Shown here piece by piece: positions 1 through 10,900 of a stretch of DNA of 38,979 nucleotides. The position numbers and the translations under genes are program-made. Source of the stretch: Helochares maculicollis (Eukaryota; Arthropoda; Insecta; Coleoptera; Hydrophilidae); NCBI GenBank assembly GCA_033557835.1, contig JAWQRO010000438.1, forward strand, positions 1 to 38,979. The letters run 5' to 3'. Position 1 is the stretch's first letter; each line of letters opens with the position of its first letter. The notes under the pieces are model-generated. The model was not told the DNA's origin and ran no database searches. It was given only the letters and a program-made list of their open reading frames with translations.

Positions 1-2950
1 TAAGCGGCATGTTTGTGGTAGATTAAGTATAGAGTCTCTAGGATGAAATTGTAACAATATACAAACATGAAAATATTAAATTACAGTTTAATTTTTGAAT
101 CACTCGAAAAACACTTTCAAAGTTTCGTTTTCTGAGCCTATTGGGTTCTAATGTATTCAAATAAGTAGATAACCGAAAAATAAACACACCGATTGTATAT
201 AAATCAATAGTTAGTATCAATAGACAAAGTGTACATAGGACTGTAAGTAGATAAATTCAAGGCATTTTCTAGGGTTTTATTTTATAACGAAGAACTCTCC
301 AATAGAACAGTGTAAAGCTAGCAGATCGATGTGAAAGATTCGATATTTTTGAGCTGACGACAGTTATTCTAGACATTTCTAAGGCTCAGATTTACTGCTA
401 AAAGTAAACAAATGCGATAGGTGGTAAAATATCTCTGGTAAGTAAACGTTTCTGCACAATATGACCTATTCCAAAACATTTCTTGTACCTAATGATAATG
501 TCGAGTTAGAATGGCTTCAATTTCTTTTCATTTTGGTATCTGGTTAACATGATAAAAAAAACAACTAGAATCGACCCTGCAGAATTGACATAGATATAAG
601 AGGCTATTTAGAAGCGTCATTAGAACACAAGTCCATATGTAATAATATATTAGCTAATAGTAGCAGTATCGTGTAGAAAAATTGTATAGAATCTAAAGCA
701 AGCGACCCAGAGGGCAATTGCCCGTGGGCGGGAGGTAAATTATTTGTTTTGCGTGAAAATTTGCATCGCCAATTTTTATGTGTACGTTTCACTCGCTACG
801 AAAACTGAGACGAGAATTATTCATAGGCATATGCAAAGTGAAGACTTGTATAAATTATGTAGTAATCTTGTTTACATAGGCGTTTTAATTAAAGTCAATC
901 AACTGTCAGAAGTACCAACATACGAAAAAAGCAACGAAGACCAACTGGTTTATATCAGTAGAGTTCTGCTCTTTATTTCAACAAGTGAAGGCTATTATGG
1001 AGCAGTGAAGTATATGTATAGTAAAAATAACAGGAATATAAATTACATAAATGAGAGTTTGAGCCATATGTGGGTGCATCTGTTTTCACAGTCTTGTTTT
1101 TTACGATTTTTTCACTCTGCTTAAGCCATCATTGCTCTTCCATGTGGCGATATGTTTAATTTTGTAAAATAACAAACAAAAGTCAAATATTATTGCTTCG
1201 CGAGTTTCACAGCTCCGCACATCCTCTGACGTTGCTTTGCCGGGGTGGGTTCGAGGTGTGCGACGCGCAGAGCGACGCCCTTCCTTAACAATCGTCTTGT
1301 ACATACGCGCCTCAATGTCACTACCCAAGATAATTTTTATTACCAATTTTGTAATGTTGTTTGATGTCTGAGCGCTAAGTGAAGGTTTATGGTTTGTATA
1401 CTCAAGCGCACGCTTTCCAACCTCCAAAGAAGATTATGTTTGGTAAACGTGTATAATAGATCAAGAGAGCCGAGTCGCTCAAACAACGAAAACGCCTAAA
1501 AGGAACCGGCTACATGTTAAGATCATTGCATTTGGCTGATTTATTGCTAGGTTTGAATGAAGGAGTCAGAAATGCCTCTAACTAATATGACGTATAGCGA
1601 TCGTTTGTCATCCACTCGAAAGAACACCACTTTCCATTAGGGCCTTCGCGACGTTCGGATTAATCATTTTCATCCGACGCCAAATCCACGAACGAAAATA
1701 TTTAGAATTCCAATCGCGATCCCCTTCAGGAATTAGAACGCGACTTTAAAATGTTGATAATTTTTTTGGACAAAGCTGCACATAAAATTTTTAAATGGAT
1801 TACGGCTTAAATCGCTGGTCTCACCGCAATGTTCAACGCTTCATTTCAGGCGGAATATCCGAGAGAATCGGTGGATTAATGCGTTACAATAAATTTGGAC
1901 GTTGAAACTGTGCCAATATTGATGTTTATTTTAGAGTGTGACTGCATGGGGCAGACCACTTTACCGGTCTATTACATTGTATGCTGCTACTCTGTGTGTA
2001 CTCCATGAACTTTATAGACCTTGTGTTGCAGAAGATGGTACGTTCCCACATTCAAAGACTTTATAGCCGCAAGTTTGGCGCTAAAATTTGCAGCCGCTGC
2101 CAGTTACGCTATGTTTACAACTTTCGGCCGCTGCCTCTTACACAAACTCTTCTCTATTAGAGTTTTTCTAAGAACGCAAACCCCACTGAAAATATTCTAT
2201 TTCTACATACAATAGCAAGCAGCGTACTATTCATGTCAAACAATAGTAAATCATCTCAGAAGAGGTCGCTTTTTACAGCTCCATTTAATTTCCCAAAGTT
2301 CCTCAAGCTGCTGGCATACTTTGCAATTCAAACTTTTGTCACATAAATTCAGTCGGAAATTATTTCGGTTCCAGAAAATAAAGTTTCCATTTTTTCATAT
2401 TTATGCCGCACCAGCCCGGCCCAGCTTCGTTGGTGCATAGCAATATTTTATAGACGTTGCCGTTGTTGAAAAATGTAAACGCGGAAGAAACTAGTTCATC
2501 TAAATATATTGCGCACCCCACTTAGACTCGCTCATTAATTGGTTGTAAAAAATAATTTTACTGCATTGTAAATGTCACGGAGCCACGATATCTGAACATC
2601 TACATGTGTAGAGTGAAGGGAATAAAAAAATGTAAATGCTTCTGCCAACACAATTAGTGTGACGTTGGTGCCACCACGTATGTACATACACATATTGCAT
2701 ACCTACGAAATAAAACTTTATACCCACTCACAAACTTCGTAGAGTTAGAATAGATAGACATTATACTGCCAACGAAATAACTTCATAGTCTAGAGTGTTT
2801 GTTTAATATGGTATAATATGGAATTCTATTATGTAAGTAGCGCGAATAGGAAAATTTCGTTGTTTTCTAACTTTTAAACCATTTAGAAGTGATGGTCTTT
2901 TAATAGTCTGAATTAAGTAATTGATTCGTTAGAGCTCTATTATATTCTAT
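1..2950. other. Intergenic sequence, nothing recognised
   Basis: I see no coding exon, RNA gene or transposon I can name here. The sequence is AT-rich apart from a short GC-richer patch at about 1195-1320. The open frames present (for example 744-1124 plus and 1101-1427 minus) are short, overlap one another on opposite strands and have no recognisable motif. The stretch at about 1600-1900 is less repetitive than its surroundings and could be regulatory, but nothing in it proves that. Confidence 0.4.
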
Positions 2951-2979
2951 ATGTGGAAAATATAAAAATCTGGCAAAAC

Positions 2980-3450
2980 CAGAATACCTGTGAAGAAATG
3001 CAATCTATGAAGAGATTTAATCGGAGTAACTAGGTATAATAGGCTATACTATACTCAACAGTTAACATGTCGGATCAGAAGAAATCATTCCATCTATGAT
3101 GTAGCAACTCAAAAACTGCCAATAAAACAGTTTTCGTATAAGGAGAACGGCTTTCATATGAAGAGGAATTCTTTCAGGACATCAAAATAAACGTGAAGGA
3201 AATCTCAATTCAGAAATCTAAATAAATTATGCAAAAAAACTGTAAGAGTTCAGAATTTTTTGTACGAAACATACGAAATTTTCTTATCAACCTAAATGAC
3301 GGAGAATCTAAACAGACATTCAGCATTACCACTAGTATTAGGTGGGTGAGTATGAAATTTTTCAGTGAATGCATAAAGCTGCATATTTTTTTAAAGCTGT
3401 TCATCCAATCAAATTATACTTCATACGCTTAAATAAACTTTTCGCAAACG
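2980..3450. repeat. Degenerate AT-rich dispersed repeat, copy 1
   Basis: Part of this block recurs further right. The stretch at about 3245-3310 (beginning TTCAGAATTTTTTGTACGAA, followed by TCAACCTAAATGACGGAGAA) aligns with about 6745-6805 (GCAGAATTTTTCGTAAGAAA, then TCAACCTACCTGACATGCAG) and, more weakly, with about 6095-6155. A GCTTTCATATGAAG motif at about 3150 recurs near 5960 and 7060. No coding capacity is convincing. Both mariner remnants nearby lie between copies of this family. Confidence 0.5.
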
Positions 3451-3509
3451 ATACTTTAAAGCATAGATGCCTGCCTTAAAAAACTCTGATCTTTACAATC
3501 AATTAACTA

Positions 3510-4380
3510 TGATATCGAATTTTTAGGTTGACTTCATTTTCATACTGTTTAGTTCGTAAAAACAGTTCTAAGTGTTTAAAAAAATTAAATTCGTTTGGCG
3601 AGAGATCCGGTGAATAGGCTGGGGGCTACAAAATCTCATGTTCAAATTCATCTAATTTCGCAATTGTTTAGTGCGATGTATGCGGCCGAGCATTGTCGTG
3701 GAAAAATAGTGGGCTATGCCGATTAACAAGTGATAGACGTGTAATTTTCAATTTAGCATGCATCTCATCAATGTGCTGGCTGTACTTTTGGGCCTTAATT
3801 GTCTCCCAGTTCGAAGAACCGAGAAATGAATTACTTCAGTCGCATTCCACCAAACTGTGATTAAAATCTTACGTGGATGAAGTGGAGTATGGTTGCAAAC
3901 CTCATCCCTATCATGCCACCGAGCATAACTTTTCCTTTTGTCGTACAGATCCCATTTCTCGTAACAGGTAATAATCCGATCAAAAAATTGCTCACGATAA
4001 AATCGAGATAGTGACGATGAACATACGTTTAACCGATCCAGCTTATTTCACTCGGTTAGTTTGTACGGTACCTACTTATCCAGTTTCTTCACCTTACCAA
4101 TTTCAGAAAGATGTCACAATATTGTTGTATAGTCAACTTTCAACCTGGTAGCCTGTTCTCTCGTGGATACAGTTGGATCCGCTTCCATCAATGCCTTCAG
4201 ATCATCATTTTTCACAGACGTTTTGGGTCTCCCACGCGGATCATTTTGTGATATTGAAAAATCAGCGAGCCTGAATATTTTAAACCAATGCTGCACTTTC
4301 CAATCATCAATTGTATTCTCTCCAAACTCTAGGTTTTGCTGCGTGCGCTTTCCCAGCATTATTACTAAGTTAATACTCAT
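3510..4380 (-). pseudogene. Mariner transposase remnant 1 (SETMAR/mariner-like, dead)
   Basis: Read on the minus strand, this is a decayed mariner-type transposase, the DDD enzyme that cuts and pastes Tc1/mariner elements at TA sites. The N-terminal part (4380 to 4114) shows a DNA-binding region with DDLKALMEADPTVSTREQAT. After a stop the frame continues with LDRLNVCSSSLSRFYREQFF and IITCYEKWDLYDK, then PRKILITVWWNATE, FFHDNARPHTS and PPAYSPDLSPNEFNFFKHLE near 3590. The first catalytic Asp (usual TCDEKW) is Tyr, the second (HDNARPH) is kept, and the third position, 35 residues after the second, reads Glu in SPNEF. Several stops and frameshifts break it. I could not find convincing terminal inverted repeats. 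Confidence 0.85.
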
Positions 4381-4607
4381 ACAAAAAAATTATACAAACA
4401 TCGTTTAGATTCATATCGGTACAACATTCAACTCAAATAACAAATGGGAACACTTTCAAAAAAATCTTGTTTGTTGAAATGCGACTCTGGCAATGGACAG
4501 CACGACTATCAACAAGGATATGCAAAAAAACATATAAAAAATTACAAAAAAAATTATATCGAAAACAGGAAGATAAACGTTCGCATGTAAAAAAACCTGA
4601 CACAATA
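4381..4607. other. AT-rich spacer between two mariner remnants
   Basis: No gene is seen. It may include the lost 5' end of mariner remnant 1. It ends at the TA dinucleotide (4606-4607) that flanks mariner remnant 2. Confidence 0.4.
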
Positions 4608-5518
4608 CTGTGATCAAAAAGTACGGTGAATTTCTTTATAAAATGTAAATTATTTATTCTTCTAAATCAATCTCATCCTCTTCAAATTAATCCCCGTCCG
4701 ATAAAACGCATTTTTGTCAACGCTTTTTCCAGTCCTCGAAGCAGTCGGAATAGTTCCGGTATAGTATTTAAGACCTTCTTCGATTCGGTTTTTATCTCCT
4801 CAATCGTATCAAAACGGTACCTCCGCATTAGCCTTTTGAGTTTGCTGAATAGCCAGAAGTCGCACAAAGCCAAATCAGGTGAATACGGTGGTTTCGGAAC
4901 GATATGAGTCCAGTTTTTGGCAAAAAAGGCCGAAGAACCAATGAAGTATGACATGGTGCATTTTGCACCAATCGAAACTTGACGCGTTTGAGACATAAAA
5001 AATCCTTTAAAATGGTTTGAGCTGAGCCAAATGATATTCCAACATTAACATCGAGGTCTCTAATTGTCAATCGACGATTTTCAAGCACCAAATCTTTGAC
5101 TTTTTGGACGTGGCACTCTTCGGTAGACGTTGATGGTCGTCCAGAGCGGGGTTCGTCTTCAACGCGTTCTCGGTCCATTTTGAACTCGTTGTATCACTTA
5201 TAAACGTTTTTTATGCCCTATTTTGATCCCCAAAGGCCTTCCGCAACATTTTCAATGTATCCGCACAAGAATATTCGTTTCGCAAACTACATTTGATGTA
5301 AGTTCTTTGCTTAGCAAAATCACCTATTGTAAATATCGAAAAATTCACTTTTGGTTGTTTACAAAAACACGTGTAATTCGGAGATAATTAAAGGTTTTGA
5401 CAAACAGACGTTTGTAAAATGTTAAAGACAGTCCTAGCAACAAAGGAGAAAATATTTATCTGCTTTTCTAATGCCCGGGAGTTTTAAATGACAATTTCAC
5501 CTTACTTTTTGATAACAG
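4608..5518 (-). mobile_element. Mariner element 2, internally deleted, with terminal inverted repeats
   Basis: The ends match as inverted repeats. From 4608 the plus strand reads CTGTGATCAAAAAGTACGGT; from 5518 the minus strand reads CTGTTATCAAAAAGTAAGGT, followed by GAA in both. Each end is flanked by TA, the target-site duplication expected of Tc1/mariner. The element is about 0.9 kb, shorter than the roughly 1.3 kb usual for the family. Inside is a broken minus-strand transposase gene. The inverted repeats were found by eye. Confidence 0.85.
4680..5330 (-). pseudogene. Mariner transposase remnant 2, catalytic core deleted
   Basis: Minus-strand pieces in different frames give CADTLKMLRKAFGDQ and SDTTSSKWTENALKT near the start, then a helix-turn-helix region with RSGRPSTSTEECHVQKVKDL, VLENRRLTIRDLDVNVGISF and GSAQTILKDFLCLKRVKFRL. 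Immediately after this the frame joins QNAPCHTSLVLRPFLPK, and a second frame gives PPYSPDLALCDFWLF and DTIEEIKTESKKVLNTIPEL. In the family the QNAPCHTS position reads DNAPxHTS, the second catalytic Asp. So a deletion has removed the segment with the first Asp, and the second is changed at the junction. The third Asp, in CDFWLF, remains. It cannot encode an active enzyme. Confidence 0.85.
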
Positions 5519-5523
5519 TAGTA

Positions 5524-5905
5524 TATACCAAACTAATGTAAACAGTATATACAGAAAAGTGAAAAGTGAAAAGTGAAGCAAATTAATACCCTCGGGTTCA
5601 TCTGCATCCAGGAATACTTTGTTTTACACTACAATCAATGAAAACAAAATTCGACATTTCATATGTACCAAACTAATATATGCAGTATTAATAGGAAAGA
5701 GTACACTGAAGCAAATTAAGACCCTCAGGTCCATCTGCATCCAGGAATACTTTGTTTTATACTACAATCAATCTACAAAATAAAAAAAATCCGACATTTC
5801 ATATGTACCAAACTACCAAAATAAAGATCATTACGTCCATCTGCATCCAAGAATACTTTGTTTTACTCTATAATCAATGTACAGAATCAAAAGGCAACAT
5901 TCTCA
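5524..5905 (+). repeat. Tandem repeat, unit about 140 bp, three copies
   Basis: Copies start at about 5526, 5664 and 5806, each with TACCAAACTA. Each contains a segment like CCATCTGCATCCAGGAATAC followed by TTTGTTTTA and CAATCAATG. The third copy is shortened in its first half. A fourth, much more diverged relative lies at about 6460-6620. An (AGTGAAA)3 run sits at about 5557-5577 in copy 1. The array starts just after the right end of mariner element 2. Confidence 0.8.
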
Positions 5906-7260
5906 TTATGAATGTATTAAATTAAACATTTGCGAAAAAACAGCTTTTATGCAAATAATATGGCTTTCATGTGAAGTAAATAGCTTTCATTATAAATGAA
6001 ATCTTTTTTAGAACAATAAAAAGTGTGTACACTCGCACAAATAGAATATAAATGAATGATGTAGAAATCTGCTGAAAATGCAGACACTTATGGTCCAAAA
6101 GCTAGGGAATTTCACTATCAACATACATGACCTACAGCATCTAGGCGAATAGAATCTAGGGGACAGAATCTAAGCGGATAGAATCTTGGGAACTCGATGG
6201 AAAAACTTGAAACTGTCAAGGGCTAAATATATAGAATAAGACTAATCTATTCACAATTTGATGCAAACTTTAAAAAGTTGAAAAATATTTCATAGACAAG
6301 AGATGGGGAAAATGAAAAAAATCATATTATGAACAAATCAATTCTGAAAATAATTACACATGAGCTGCAAAAAGATAACAATCCTCATAGGACCTAAAAA
6401 TGTTTCTACGAAAAATAGTTCTTCTAACATTCTTAGTTTTACTAATAGGCAATTGTTGATGTTATAATGTAAATAGTATCATTAATGTAATGAAAATAGG
6501 AAAGTTGAGGAGTTTTATAACCCTCATGATTCTCTAAGCCCTAAAATATGTGCAAAGGCAGGACGCTTATTTTACTCTACAGTCAACATACAGAATCAGA
6601 CAGTAAATAAAGTAAAAATACAACACGTGCAAAACTTTCAAAAGAAGAAAATGACGTTCAAAAGAAGACGTTGCCTTTTTAGAATATTAGATAATAGGAG
6701 CAAAAATTCTCTGATGAAATATAAATCAATCATGCGAGTAGCTGCAGAATTTTTCGTAAGAAATTGTCGCAGTTTTACAGTCAACCTACCTGACATGCAG
6801 AATCTTAAGCTTTTGAAACTTAGAAGTAAAAAAATCATTCTCTACAAAAAGCCTCTATTCAAACATTTACAAAGACATGGATAATTTTCTGATCAATTCC
6901 AATTTTATTAGAACTGTTTCACAAAAGCGACACTCAAACCCAGGTCGAGTATTTTGAACAATCAAATAGCCATAATGATTGTCAGCTTATAGAATCAGAA
7001 CAAAACTTGCCAGTTTTTAGGTAAAAACACAAAACCTGTTGAGAAACTAGCATTCATGTGAAGAAAATACCATCCATGTGAAGAAAAATATGTTTTAGAA
7101 TATTAGAATTCAGAATATTTAAAATAATAAATGTGAAATTTAACGACAATGACTACAGTTGAACATGATCTATAGCAAGGGCAGCTTTTCTCGACAACAA
7201 TCCTCGTAGAAGCTAAAAAAGCAGAAGTATAAAAATATATTTTGCCCACGTCATTCAAAC
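5906..7260. repeat. Degenerate AT-rich repeat block, further copies of the 3-kb family
   Basis: At least three diverged blocks (about 5930-6180, 6600-6900, 7020-7260) share short anchors: GCTTTCATGTGAAG or CATCCATGTGAAGAAAA, TTTTAGAATATTAGA, and (T/A)TTTCxxTATCAACxTACxTGAC. They also resemble 2980-3450. The arrangement suggests an old, eroded long-period repeat rather than a gene. The open frames here are short, and several have partners on the opposite strand. Confidence 0.45.
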
Positions 7261-8690
7261 TCTTTCCCAAAAATATTTTTCAAATCCGTTTAAATATTTT
7301 GAAACATAAAAAACCCAGTGATTATTGTTAATATAATCAGTTTTAGCCGAGCTGCAATCGTATTTATTTAGCTGACAACTTTATTTTCGTAATCTTCCTC
7401 TTAAATGTTTCGGCTAATTTTTATATTTCCTTAATCTTTAGTCTTCGACTTCATTACATATTTTTGTAAGCCATCAACAAACAGTCCTTTATTTGAATCT
7501 TTACTTTTCAAAAAATAATGATTTCTGGCTTGACTACATAATTGATTAATCCTTAAAATCGAATCAAGGTAATAACAAAAAATAGAAGAGACATTCGGTC
7601 TCAGTTTATTTATGTTTAAGTAGCACTTATCTCATTCTGCCCATACTATTATTTTTCTCAACCCTACTGCATTAATTTTGCATTGTAAAATTGGCAGCAA
7701 GAAGCACATGCGCGACTCCTCTGAAAGCCCAGACAAGAGCGACTAATTAACCACCCCAATATAAAAAGCCTAACCCACCCCAACGTTCTAAAACTTATCC
7801 ATAAAGCAAATATACACCCGAGCGTTCTGGATATTGAATTTATAGTATTTGAAGCGGATATTTCAAGTTTCAAGAGGGTTGCTTAGGGGTGGGAACTTAA
7901 TAGCGCCTATAACTCACTTAAGTTAAGATGGGGATGTCAGAGACGTGAAAGTGCATTTCCGTTTTGACTAAAATATTCACGAACATTTGCAGCAATTTAT
8001 TTCTCAATATCAGAAAAAAGATGGGATGAGTTCCGCTCCTGGATTTTTCCGTCTACCAGCCGTTTCTTAATTAAACCTTGATAGTTTACATACACTGCCG
8101 ACATGTAGTAAATTCTCAGTCATCCAGAAAACAAAACAATCGAGCAAAAATTAATTTCCTAAATTCATTCCGAATTATGAAGTATTATACAAATTACGGA
8201 TGATTATAAGCAGTTCCTTGTACGTCCAGTGATTGTTCGCATAAATAGACTATTGTTGTACAGAAATCGAATTTTCTGCACCCCACGCCGTACGAAGCTG
8301 CAACAACACGGCATCAAAGAAAACAACACATAAACACCGCGTTACTTCCAAGCGGCCATAATAATGGACCCTATTGTTTGAAATAGTGCATAGAAAATGG
8401 AAATCGATTAAAAATTTTAATCGCTGATTGTAAAAACAGAAAACGTTGACACTTATCACAAACGAACGAGACGCAAACATGTTTTCGTATCGGTTCGTTA
8501 TTGCACAATGGGCCATTTCGTTACCAATTTATTATACTGGTCTATTTTTGTTACCGTCCCGCACCGAACAAAAAAAATCCAAGAACAATCGTTATGTTGT
8601 TTTATACTGGAGTATTATTGTTCAGTTAGCAACGCACTAATTAACACCAAGCGCTGATAGGAAAGAAATAATACGCACTTAAGAGCTGCT
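7261..8690. other. Intergenic, apparently single-copy AT-rich sequence
   Basis: No gene, RNA gene or repeat that I can name. The small frames at 8250-8516 minus and 8446-8640 plus overlap each other and look like chance. Around 7690-7800 the composition is a little less AT-rich, without any motif I recognise. Confidence 0.35.
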
Positions 8691-9740
8691 TTTAGTGCCC
8701 GAAAGCCGGCCATAAAAAACCCAACGGTTAGGTTGGTATTAGTTTAGAATATGGGTCACTTTGGTGCAAGGACACCACCACTGACATAAATTTCGCCAAC
8801 ACCTGTACTTCCTCCAGACTTACGTAATGATATTCTAAGCTTAATGGTCAAGGTTACACCAACCACCATGCTGGAAGCATCTGCTTCCGGCCTAACAAAT
8901 TCGCATGGCTTAAATAGGAGAAAAACAAATCAATTAAAAGCAGATTGCAATCAACGCAGGAATTTGCTACGAAGTCCATTTGGTATAATTTTATCATTTT
9001 TTGGGGTCTGCAATTTTGCCTTTGATAGCTGGAAACGCATTTCATAGCTAAACGCGTATTTGATGGCTTGATGGCCAAAAGCAGCTGCTTGCTGCCAAGG
9101 TTACGTAACGTCCAAATTAGGAATTGTGGTCAAGGGCAAATTCTACCACCACCTGTTTCCATTCGGAGCCATCCAGCACAACCCGATAAAAATTCCCATC
9201 ACGCTGCATATCATAGGCAAATCAAGTCGCGCTGCTGCTGGTTAAAAGAAAAAAATCGAAACAAAACAGCGCGGATCCTGATGGCGTTCAGTATTCATGG
9301 CTAGGCTCTATCCAGGGGGACAGGGGAACTTACGTAAAGCAGGAGCTCGTAGGCCTATTTGATCGGAATGCCGATGAGTATTCAGGCATCTAGTGGCGGC
9401 CCCTGCCCTGGCTTAAGCACAGTGACAAAAGCAGTGCACATCCTGTTTACAAAATCAACCAATCAACAGACGGGCCGGGAATTGAATGCTTGAACGCCTA
9501 GATGAATACTAATCCGAGTGAATGGATCCTAAAGGGCGATTGATGGAACCGAATCCGGGAGAGACGCCGATTGATCTGCTACAATTCGATTCAATTAAAG
9601 ACCGTTATTGAAAATTAGATTGCATTTATTGGGTGAATGATGAGCGCAGAGCGAAGGGAGGCGACGCCTTGACCAGCTATTGCGCTAATCCCATTTTGAA
9701 AACCAATTACCGGAATTACATTCCTTAATTTGGGTGGACG
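8691..9740. other. GC-elevated non-coding-looking segment, possible conserved regulatory DNA
   Basis: Base composition is clearly less AT-rich than on both sides. Short frames occur on both strands (8844-9047 plus, 8854-9078 minus, 9068-9304 plus), but none continues far, none has flanking splice signals that fit, and none resembles a family I know. The segment is free of the repeats seen elsewhere in the window. Such islands in insect intergenic DNA are often conserved non-coding elements, but that is inference; an exon of an unannotated transcript is also possible. Confidence 0.3.
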
Positions 9741-10149
9741 GTCTAAAAAACCCATTGTTTTTAAAAAATACATTGTTCCCTGTCGGCATTTAAGGGCTCC
9801 TAGGACTAATATGATGGAACTAAACAGTTCCCATTCATTCTATCACTGACAAATTTGAAAATCACATTTTGTACAAAAACCACAAATTAGCATCTGAATG
9901 ATGTAAGTATTACAACAAGATATTTTGGCTTATTAACGATATAATCCTGAAATGGTCTGAACCTAAAATAATTGAATGAGACAAGCAACCAAATACTCTT
10001 TTTTGTAATAAATTGTCTTGATCTTATGAGATAGGTGGTTCGACGACGAGATTTTTTAGAGTCTGGGCGAAATTTGATACTTTTTCGGTTTTTTCTTTCT
10101 CTATGTGTAAAACTGATTATTGATTCTAATCTTCCTAAGGTAGAATAGC
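9741..10149. other. AT-rich spacer, nothing recognised
   Basis: No feature found in this stretch. Confidence 0.35.
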
Positions 10150-10900
10150 AGAAATTAAATACCGGGTATGCACAAAAAGGGAGAGCCTAGCAGCTGGAGA
10201 AATATTTTAGAGCAGCAAAATAGCAAAAAAAAATACCACAAAAGGAAAGGGAAGAGAGCGAGCAGACCAGACGGATTAATTGATATGATCAAAACGCTAG
10301 TAGCGGAGGTGAAAAATATGGGATGGCACTGAACGAAATACAAGCAACTATTAAGGAAAATGAGAGGAAACGAACCGCTGAGAGAGGAAATTACTGGAAC
10401 GAAGATAAGTGTGATTAGGTAAAGATCGAATTGGAAATAACATTACTGTCTCATGCCTGGAAATAAGCATGGAGGACAAAACGGGCTTGTAAATCGGGAT
10501 GGAAATTTTTTTAAAATATAGTACGAAAATAAGAATAAGAATAAAACCCCACCAAATGGGTGAAGGATATGCAAAATAGAAGAATGGCGTATCACAGAAA
10601 GTACAATGAAAAATAAAAGCAAACTGCTATGGAAGAAAGAAAAAAGGGAACGGGTAAGACTTGAATGCAGAAAATAATACAATATGATAAAGCTAATGAA
10701 ATAATAGAAATTTCAATAAACAAGTGATGAAAGAGAGTTATCAAAGAACAAAGAACACCAAATTACGCAAGTAAGGTTTATATAACATTGGAGAACATGA
10801 ACAGGACGGATGCAGCACTAAATGATAGGTAGAAAAATTGGAAAGTATAAGACGAAGGCGAAGAAATGGACACAACAGAAGATAAACATCATCATCTTCT
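10150..10900 (+). pseudogene. Purine-rich relic, possibly LINE ORF1
   Basis: The plus strand is strongly purine-rich. Broken frames give charged, Lys/Glu/Arg-rich peptides with a coiled-coil look, such as LIDMIKTLVAEVKNMG, LNEIQATIKENERKRTAERG and WRITESTMKNKSKLLWKKEK. The order resembles the gag-like ORF1 of insect non-LTR retrotransposons, where a Glu/Lys/Arg-rich coiled coil is followed by a segment ending in K-NKSKL. Frequent stops and frameshifts mean it is dead. No reverse transcriptase follows. The minus-strand frames at 10155-10682 are the Phe/Leu/Ser-rich mirror of this composition. A simple purine-rich region is the alternative. Confidence 0.35.

Noticed and set aside
1101..1427. 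Minus-strand frame of 108 codons over a GC-richer patch
   Set aside because: No domain and overlapped at its end by another frame; a short RALEYT match to the frame at 20813-21214 is too brief to mean homology.
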